This document shows positions 56,606-64,000 of a DNA stretch of 64,000 nt, piece by piece. This stretch comes from Alternaria dauci (taxonomy: Eukaryota; Ascomycota; Dothideomycetes; Pleosporales; Pleosporaceae): assembly GCF_042100115.1 (NCBI RefSeq), contig NC_091275.1, positions 1,922,001-1,986,000 of the forward strand, read 5' to 3'. A program made the position numbers and the translations under genes. Positions within the stretch are counted from its first letter, which is position 1, and every line of letters begins with the position of its first letter. The notes below the pieces were generated by a model that saw only the letters and a list, made by a program, of their open reading frames with translations, was not told where the DNA came from and searched no databases.

Positions 56606-57001
56606 GGCGCGATAGAGTTGGGGCGGCAGGAACGTGGGTCAGGGCCTCTTATGAGCTACTGAGCACTCTCACGGGTCCGGCGTCCGCTGCGGCGCGTGAG
56701 GAATGTCTCGGACGCGTCTGGCCGTCTTTCGTATGGTTCGCTGCCGCCTGCTCCCCCGTGGTCATCTGCATTTTCCCACCACGAGGCTTTGGCGCTTACC
56801 AGAAGCACGCTAGCCTTGACAGCCGCACCTGCATGGATATTCGACATCACTGACAAGTCATCAAGTCTAGCAGTTTTGCGAAATCCTAAAATTTGGCCCT
56901 TCCCCTTCGTTTTCCCCTCTTCTGCGGTACATAGATGATTGTGTGGGTTTAGAGTGGGAGCATTGTCCCATAAAGTGTGCTACCACCACACCACCGCCAC
57001 C
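56606..57001. promoter_or_regulatory. Divergent promoter region of nuc1 and the Tcd gene
   Basis: 396 bp between the two start codons. No specific site was recognised. Confidence 0.5.
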
Positions 57002-58645
57002 ATGCCTTCCTGGATATCGCGAGCCACCGAGTCCCACAATGCTCAGCTTGTTACAACGGCTGCCGTTTCAGGCCTCGTCGTTGGAAGCGCAATTCTCGGC
57101 TTCCAGAAAGCTCGACGCATGACAAGGGTCGCGGATCTGAAAGCATCGATTCCAGATCTCAGTGACGATCACCGCGCATCCAGAGTGAGTACCTAGGTTT
57201 CCCGTCGATTGCATACTTCTTAATCGCAAAGGTTCCACCCGAGAACTTGCTGACAGAACCCAGCTGACCGAATATGGCGCTGCTTCGAATGTCTTTGCTC
57301 CGAGTGAGGAGGATGAGCGCAGTATGGCATTAGCCGCAAGAGCAAGAAAAGGCGACTATGACGACGGTATTGCTTCTCTCTCACACAGCACTGGCAGCCA
57401 AATCTGACTAGCGTGGCAGACCTCATCCTTGAACAACTGGCGAGAAACAGAGTCTTCCTCACAGACCCTGGCATCGCCAAGTTAAGGAGCGCTTTTGTAA
57501 TTGTCGTCGGATGCGGAGGCGTCGGATCACATGCCACAGCCGCGCTCGCTCGCTCAGGATGCTCAAAACTAAGGCTCATCGATTTTGACCAGGTCACTCT
57601 GTCTTCCCTCAATCGCCACGCGGTGGCTACTTTGGCAGACGTTGGAACGCCCAAGGTGCACTGTCTCCGGAAACGACTTGAGCAGATTACTCCCTGGACG
57701 CACTTTGAATGTCGTAACGAACTATTCGGCGAGCAGACAGCGGCAGCACAGTTAGGACCTCTGAATGGCCAGCAGCCGGATTTCGTCATCGACGCCATTG
57801 ACAACATCGACAGCAAGGTTGCACTTCTGGCATACTGTTACATGAACAACATCAAGGTCATATCTTCCATGGGCGCAGGGTGCAAGTCTGACCCTACAAG
57901 AATCTTCATTGGCGACATCTCCGGAAGCACAGACGACCCGTTGTCAAAGTCGACAAGAAGAAAGTTGCGCTTAAAGGGCGTCAAGGATGGCATACCTGTC
58001 GTCTACTCTACTGAGAGACCCGGGCCTGGAAAGGCTGAGCTCCAGCCTCTTTCGGAAGAGGAATTTGCCAAAGGCAACGTTGGGGAGCTAGGTGTTCTCG
58101 CAGACTTCCGCGTACGAATCTTGCCCGTTCTAGGTACCATGCCAGCCATCTTTGGTCTCGCTGTTGCGAATCACGTCATTCTTTCCATCGCCGGTTACCC
58201 TCACGAATACCTGCCGTCAAAGTCTCGCGACAAAATGTATGACGGAATCCTGGGTGCTCTTCAAGGTGCAGAAGAACGGCTAGCTCGAGCAACCTTCAAC
58301 GAGGATCCACTGGGCCTCAAGATCCCCATCACACAAGACGATGTGGGCTATCTGGTAGAAGAAGTATTCAACGGCCGAAGCATCATCAGCGGACTGTCGA
58401 CACGCCTAGCCTTGACACGATGGCGCAAGCCAACCCAGAGCTTCATGGATCAGAGCACACCCGGCCAGAAGAGCAGTACCCTCCAAATGAAGGATCTGGT
58501 TCTTATGACCAAGGAAGAGGCGACAAAGCATGAGAACGAAGTGTTGAAAGGCCAAAAGAGCCTCGAAGAAGTCTACGACGCTGAAACGATTGAGCGTGTC
58601 AACAAGAGAATGGCAGAAGAAGAGAAGTTCCAACGCTTCAGGTAA
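57002..58645 (+). CDS. tRNA threonylcarbamoyladenosine dehydratase (Tcd1/Tcd2, TcdA family)
   Basis: Three exons: 57002-57184, 57264-57366 and 57420-58645 (503 aa). The protein has an E1/ThiF-type fold: VVGCGGVGSHA (126-134, ATP-binding loop), LRLIDFDQVTLSSLNRH, ADVGTPKV, DFVIDAIDNIDSK and a metal/thiol region SMGAGCKSDPTRI. This family cyclises t6A at position 37 of ANN-decoding tRNAs to ct6A, using ATP. Yeast Tcd1/Tcd2 sit on the mitochondrial outer membrane, which fits the N-terminal hydrophobic segment here (TTAAVSGLVVGSAILGF). Both introns are canonical, and intron 2 joins DD to LILEQL in frame. Confidence 0.92.
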
Positions 58646-59338
58646 CACATGATACATGAAAACAAAATACTCACCGCACTCATCATGTTGTTGCACAGCT
58701 TCTGCAAAATTGCACTCTGTGGTGACCCCACACCCATTCCGCGTTCGTCCGTACCCACTAGACATGACACGGTGGACCTGAGTTGCACTTCTCCATGTTT
58801 AATCCCGATATCACCAGACCAACCCCTACAGCAATGTCAGCCGTCTGCATCAGTCGGTCCTTCCGATAATCTTTGGCGGTGACCGATATCCATCGGCCGC
58901 TGCGCTAGCGCAAGGCACGCAACCAATGGGAGAATAGTCTGCTCCCGCTATCTAAGTGGGAGATAATTTTTCTGCTAATGACGTACAGCATCAATGGACA
59001 GAACCGGCCCTCACGCCACGGTACAAGCTACGCGAAGACATCTCTGGTGACCCACCAAGGATAGTAGTAGCCAATGGGCGTGAGAGGCGTGGCGACGGGC
59101 TCTACCAAAGCAGCTCGGCTCCGTAATTTATCTGCGGAGATGGCGCTGACGCTCTTCTAGACGGACGAAGCTTGTAATGAACGTCATGTTGAGATGTTGG
59201 CGGAGTTAACGGGCTTTGCTCATATATAAGTGCTTGTTCACTGGCATGGCAAGGGCATCTATTCATCCCGCCACCTTCCGCTCAATATCAACACCTGCGT
59301 AAACACCCAACACACAACCACCACCACACACCAACACA
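58646..59338. other. Intergenic region upstream of alcohol dehydrogenase
   Basis: About 690 bp. It holds the 3' flank of the Tcd gene and the promoter of the ADH gene, including a small inverted sequence, CTCCCGCTATCTAAGTGGGAG (58932-58952). No gene was seen. Confidence 0.6.
59221..59230 (+). promoter_or_regulatory. TATA-like element upstream of alcohol dehydrogenase
   Basis: CATATATAAG lies about 110 bp before the ATG and is followed by a CA-rich leader, a common pattern in strongly expressed fungal genes. Confidence 0.55.
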
Positions 59339-60466
59339 ATGGCTACAGACACCAAATTCGAAGGATGGCTTGGCAAGGACAAGGAGAGCGTCCAGGGAAA
59401 GATGGAGTGGGGTCAATTTGAACCAAAGAAGTGGACTGAGGATGATGTCGACATTGAGATCTCTCACTGCGGTATCTGCGGATCAGACTTGCACACGCTG
59501 AGCAGTGGCTGGGGACCAACACCCTACCGTACGTTTCTTCTTTTCCTTCTTGTCACAGCTCTGCCATACTAACTTCTGCTAGCCTGCGTCGTCGGCCACG
59601 AGATCATCGGCAAAGCCGTAAAGGTCGGCAAGAATGTCAAGCACGTCAAGGAGGGCGACCGTGTCGGCGTTGGCGCGCAAGCACGCTCATGCCTCCAGCC
59701 TGACTGCCCCGACTGCTCAAACGGCATCGAGAACCACTGCCATCGCGAGACAATAAACACATACGGCTCCATCTATCCGCGTGACGAGGGCAAGAGCTAC
59801 GGTGGATACGCTACACACAACCGCACAAACGGCCACTTCGTCTTGAACATCCCGGATGGCCTGGATAGTGCGGACGCCGCGCCTATGCTCTGCGGTGGAA
59901 TTACAGTCTACTCTCCCCTCAAGCGATACGGCTGCGGCCCTGGCAAGACCGTCGGAATCGTTGGTGTAGGTGGCCTAGGTCACTTCGGTGTCCTTTTCGC
60001 CAAAGCACTCGGCGCAGACAAGGTCGTTGGCATTAGCCGCAAGGCTGAGAAGCGCGACGATGTTCTCAAGCTGGGCGCTGACCTCTACGTCTCCACCGAC
60101 GAAGACAAGGACTGGCAGAAGCACAACGCTCAAACGCTTGACCTTATTATCTGCACAGTTTCCAGTGCTAAGATGCCACTAGACGGCTATCTCGGCTTGC
60201 TCAAGACCCATGGAACCTTCATCCAGGTCGGTGCCCCTGACGGCGGCGAGCTTCCTCCTATCAACGCCTTTACTCTTCTCTCCGGTGGACTCAAGGTTGG
60301 AGGCTCTGGAATTGGTGCTCCGTGGGAGATCAAGGAGATGTTGGAGCTAGCAGCTGAGAAGAAGATCAAGCCATGGATCCAGAAGAGGCCAATGAAAGAG
60401 GCCAACGCTGCAATTGTGGATATGGAGGCTGGAAAGGCCAGGTACAGGTATGTCCTCGAGAACTAG
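59339..60466 (+). CDS. Zinc-dependent alcohol dehydrogenase, cinnamyl-alcohol/Adh6 type
   Basis: Two exons, 59339-59528 and 59583-60466 (357 aa). The splice restores PYPCVVGHE. Catalytic zinc ligands are Cys44 (HCGICGSD), His69 (GHE) and Cys167 (PMLCGG). The structural zinc site has Cys100, Cys105, Cys108 and Cys116. The Rossmann loop is GVGGLG (191-196), followed by GISRKAEKR, where the Ser/Arg/Lys cluster suggests NADPH use. The family reduces aromatic and branched aldehydes to alcohols and includes yeast Adh6/Adh7, which detoxify aldehydes. The substrate is not fixed by sequence. A TATA-like element and a CA-rich leader suggest good expression. Confidence 0.94.
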
Positions 60467-60874
60467 ATGAGAGACACGTGTAGCAACATAAGGTTTCACT
60501 GAATGCAAATAATTTGAAATTCTTTTCGCGAGTTCAATGTTGGGTGTGTAATATTTTCGCCATCTGTATTATGCAAGATAACTCTAGATTTCGTTGACGT
60601 TGGCCTTGCGGTTTCGCGCCGACCAAGCAATTATATCTCATAACTTCCTCTTCTTTGACATGCCTACCATACTGACGACAGGGAGGCTCCCGGTTGTAAG
60701 CGTGCCGCTCTTTTAGCCTAGCCTAGGCCCACTCTTCTCCACAAATACGATCGACATCTGACGTGGTTACAGAGAGACAACACACAACCCTCCCATGCCC
60801 AGCGAATTCAACGTACCAAGTATCTCTACCGCACCTCGCAACTCTAAGAGCAGTAAACGGATCATCTAGCAGCC
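60467..60874. other. Intergenic region, no gene seen
   Basis: 408 bp between the ADH stop and the next hydrolase start, in the same direction. No motif was recognised. Confidence 0.6.
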
Positions 60875-61949
60875 ATGCCAAATACCCAAACAGTCGATGT
60901 GTCCCATCTGGGCGGCATAACAGCCGCTTACCAAACATCCGGTCCCGTGGATTCCTCCAAGCCAACCCTGATCCTGATCAACTCCTTCATCACATCCTCG
61001 GAGCTGTACCGCGATGCTTACAAGAACGAGGCGCTCACTTCCGTAATGAATCTGGTCTCCATCGAGCTACTAGGCCATGGACAAACACGCGCCAAGAGTG
61101 AAAACTGGACGTACTGGGATACGGCGATCATGAATTTACAGGTCATGGAGAAATTGGGCATTGAAAAGGCTTTTGTCCTGGGGACGAGCCAGGGAGGATG
61201 GGTGACGGTGAGGATGGCGCTTTTGGCGCCTGAGAAGGTATGTTGTCTGGTGTTTTGTCATGGCATTTCGAGAGAGTAAAACCACGTGCCTTATTAGCCC
61301 AGCACCCCCATTGCTTCCACGAGAAGAACTAACGGAAAAATCAAAGATACTCGGCATCGTTCCTCTAGGAACTTCTCTAGACTACGAGTCACCCCGCTCC
61401 CGTGACCTAGGCTGCTGGCACTCTGTTGAGCCCCTCGCCGAGCGCATCACTGGCGAATTTGGTACCACATCCAACAAGCCCACACCCGAATTTACTCCTA
61501 GTACCGATTTCTGCGACTTCCTCATCGACGTGGGCTTTGGAAAAGAGGAGTGTCCGGAAGATGTCCGAAAGTTTTGGATTGATGAGATTAAGAAGAACTA
61601 CCAAGGGGACGACGGGAGGAGGAGGATTAGGATGTGTGCGATCAATCTGAGGGACCGTGATGGTTTGCACATGAGATTGAGTGATGTGGTTTGTCCGGTA
61701 TTATGGTTGCATGTAAGTGAATTACAACAGTGGCCTCTTTTTGACAGAGGTTTGAACTGACAATCGACACAGGGAACTAGTGATGTCGTTTACTCGGTCG
61801 CAAATGCCAAAGAGGAAATCAAGCTCTTTGTTAACTCGCCTGATGCTCAGTTGAAGGTCATTGAGGGTGGACAGCACTTTTTGAGCGCGTCGAATCCGAA
61901 GGAGGTCAACGAGAATGTTATTGCATTTGTGAAGAAGTATGGCAAGTAG
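60875..61949 (+). CDS. Alpha/beta hydrolase, small-molecule esterase or lactonase type
   Basis: Three exons: 60875-61237, 61347-61712 and 61773-61949 (301 aa). Splicing rebuilds a full alpha/beta hydrolase: LILINSFITSSELYR (oxyanion region), IELLGHGQT, nucleophile elbow LGTSQGGWV (Ser105), LWLHGTSDVVY with the acid (Asp247) and GGQHFLS with the catalytic His278. Length and triad match 3-oxoadipate-enol-lactonase-like and similar esterases. The substrate is unknown. It follows the ADH gene on the same strand, 408 bp on; a functional link is possible but unsupported. No signal peptide. Confidence 0.9.
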
Positions 61950-64000
61950 AGATAGCTACGGCAGTCGTTGATGGTCTACACTGTCCTAAATCAGAGCAAG
62001 TTGAACACATGATATCAGATTTCACAAGTGAAGTTTGATCATCATATTCAAATGTCCGCGGGATCACCATGTTCTCTGTGATATCATGATAAGTCTCGAT
62101 GGGGCCTACAAAGCCTATTCCCAACTCTACCTTACTAGAGACAAGTGCTGTAACTTTGAGGTTAGACTGTACCTACTTATGCATCATATACAGCACCATG
62201 GCACGGCATTAAAAAAAAACGAGCATGCAAAGTCTGTGACAGCATAATATGTAAGGTGATGAGGGGTATCATGATACCAACTGAGTCCGATTTCACAATC
62301 CGATTATAGCATCTCAACATATCCACTTTGAGCGGCATAGACAATGTAAGAATAAACAAAGAGTAGACGGATGAGGATAGTCACATCTGATGGCGAGGCG
62401 GAAGGCAAGGTTGTGTCACACCCACCACGAACAAACATCTCCAGCCACCCACGGCTGGTATGTGAGTCTATTCTGGATACAGACGGAGCATGATGCGCAG
62501 ATATCAGATTGCTTTCTTTTATACGCACTCCTCGCCGAACGTGTACATCTATGCATATCGGTGTGGTAGGAAGTGGAGATATTGAGTTCGTACACACACA
62601 CAATGCGATGCTTTTTATCACCGGCTATGACGCATACCGATGCGGATTCCGGCCTTGCCCCGCTCAACCAAGATCTCAAAGTTTGCTTTTTGCGCGGATC
62701 GCGGAAGGCTGCCCCTCTCCACAGCTGGCACTTGACCTTAGCCCACGGCAAAACGGCTGTCATGCCACACTCGTAAATTTGGACCGCAGGTTCGAAATGT
62801 TGCTTTTGGACGGCATTATCACGACGCAGGACCCGCGGGAGAACCATAGATCTAGCCTGACGCCCGCTGCATGCAACCCGCAATAGCGTGGCAAGCCTGA
62901 TCGGCAGCGGTGATGCGCTTCGGTGTACGATCGTGAAGAAAGAAAGCGTAAAAAAACTGTTGGTTTTCGGACGGGTGTACAGAGCAAAAGTAATCATCTC
63001 GGCAATGACATGGCAAATCTGCATGATCAGCTACGAACAGTTATAGTCAAACAAGGAACGGGGATCGATGAGTCCGCCACGATACCCCTACGTAGCCAAC
63101 ATTTTCTTTTCCCTGCATGGCTGGCGCCGGAAAATGCAAAGCCCAACCGTCGACACACCTTTGGACTTTGAAACTCGCCTAACATCCATGTCAAAGAGAT
63201 GGAACTTTCCAGCGCATGTAGAAGGTGGTTGGCGTAATTACACTGGAATAGCCGTTGTGTAAGGTAGGAGAAACCCCCCCCTGTCGACAACAGGTGGCTG
63301 AGGATCGAACCGAAATCCCGCCCGCTCGCCTCGCAGAGGAAATGCCTTCGGTCCACCGTCCACCAACATCATTGTACTAGGGTCTCGACTAACGGACGTG
63401 CGTCAAGATGCGAAGGGCTTGCAAAAGTTGGGCAGTGGTGAACAGGGGGGAAAGTTTGACGAGTCACCCAAGGGCCGCCGCCGCGATCGCTGCGAGGTCG
63501 AGACTGTGTGATCCCCGTGTGCGACGTGACGAGCGATCAAACATGGATTGACGGGCGACGCTGGGGGGTGATTACCGTTTGACATTGATACGTATTATCA
63601 TCGGGGATGAGGGTTCATTGGCTTGTCGGGTTCAGATCTGGATCCACGGACTTGGTACTGATATTTGCTTTTCTGGCTTCTCGACCTGATGTGCGCCGTG
63701 GGTGCTCCATGTAGCCTGGCAGCGGAACAAGATAGGAAGAGCGAGGCGTGGGCTGGGCCTATCCTGCTTCGAGTGCATCTGATCTGTATCTGGAGCGACA
63801 TGCAGTATGTAGCCAGATGTCTCCACTGCATTCGCCTATGCCACCCCCCCTTCCTCCAGCTGCGACCCGTTCCTGCGTACTTCCATGACCCGTGGGCCGC
63901 TGCTTGAGCGAACGTTTGGCGATTCAGTTTCAGAGTAAGACTTGATATATTGACACATGTGCGACAGTCCTCGCATCGCGTGGCATTCTGATCAGGACTA
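61950..64000. other. Terminal 2-kb region, no gene seen
   Basis: Short open frames only, none above 202 codons and none with motifs. The longest, minus-strand 62416-63024, has biased composition. A sequence near 63301 resembles a tRNA T-loop by chance but does not fold. Confidence 0.55.

Noticed and set aside
59339..61949. A possible metabolic pair of ADH and alpha/beta hydrolase as a cluster
   Set aside because: 408 bp apart on the same strand but with no shared pathway signal, regulator or core enzyme nearby.
63295..63345. Minus-strand GGTTCGATCC resembling a tRNA T-loop
   Set aside because: The flanking five bases do not pair as a T-stem, and no acceptor stem, D-arm or anticodon arm fits around it.

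Overview
This window is eukaryotic nuclear DNA from a filamentous ascomycete (Pezizomycotina). Genes sit on both strands and carry short introns of about 43-155 nt with GT..AG ends and CTAAC/CTGAC-like branch sites. The gene set is typical of that group: an ApsA/Num1-type cortical protein, a Cid1-type nucleotidyltransferase, a secreted tyrosinase and a fungal acetate kinase. The overall style, including palindromic CCTAGGTA motifs in gene-poor DNA, suggests a Dothideomycete, perhaps Pleosporales. The order is inferred and not proven. No tRNA, rRNA, CRISPR or plasmid-like feature was seen.

Layout. 0.1-6.1 kb: a large disordered coiled-coil protein and a Ser/Thr kinase with a DLG activation motif. 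6.1-8.9 kb: a gene-poor stretch rich in TACCTAGGTA palindromes. 8.9-13.8 kb: an SDR, a GNAT acetyltransferase and a six-exon isochorismatase-like hydrolase with a likely mitochondrial presequence. 15.3-19.3 kb: a Cid1/CutA-type RNA nucleotidyltransferase with a long Q/N/S-rich tail. 20.3-27.3 kb: a second SDR, acetate kinase, an orphan protein whose frame stays open past its stop, and an alpha/beta hydrolase. 27.8-34.4 kb: two orphan proteins, one of 1384 aa with a Cys/His-rich N-terminus.

35.4-48.4 kb is a housekeeping block. It holds the splicing factor Cwc24, the very large ApsA/Num1/Mcp5 homologue with about 20 internal repeats and a PH domain, the splicing factor Isy1, and the ribosome biogenesis factors Nip7 and Noc3, which are divergent across 198 bp. 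A MITE-like inverted-repeat element sits between cwc24 and apsA. 50.4-54.7 kb: a tyrosinase and an Emp47/Vip36-type lectin of the early secretory pathway. 55.0-58.6 kb: three genes for mitochondrial proteins (Tim13, the Nuc1/EndoG nuclease, and a Tcd-type t6A dehydratase with an N-terminal membrane segment). 59.3-62 kb: a zinc alcohol dehydrogenase and an alpha/beta hydrolase. 62-64 kb shows no gene.

Most genes look like independent housekeeping or metabolic units. I see no convincing secondary-metabolite cluster and no clearly new multi-gene system. The most unusual items are features inside genes: alternative starts, stop-free introns of a length divisible by three, tiny exons, repeat expansions and the open frame past a stop. 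Exon joins were made by hand from splice signals and reading frame, so each spliced model should be read as a prediction.
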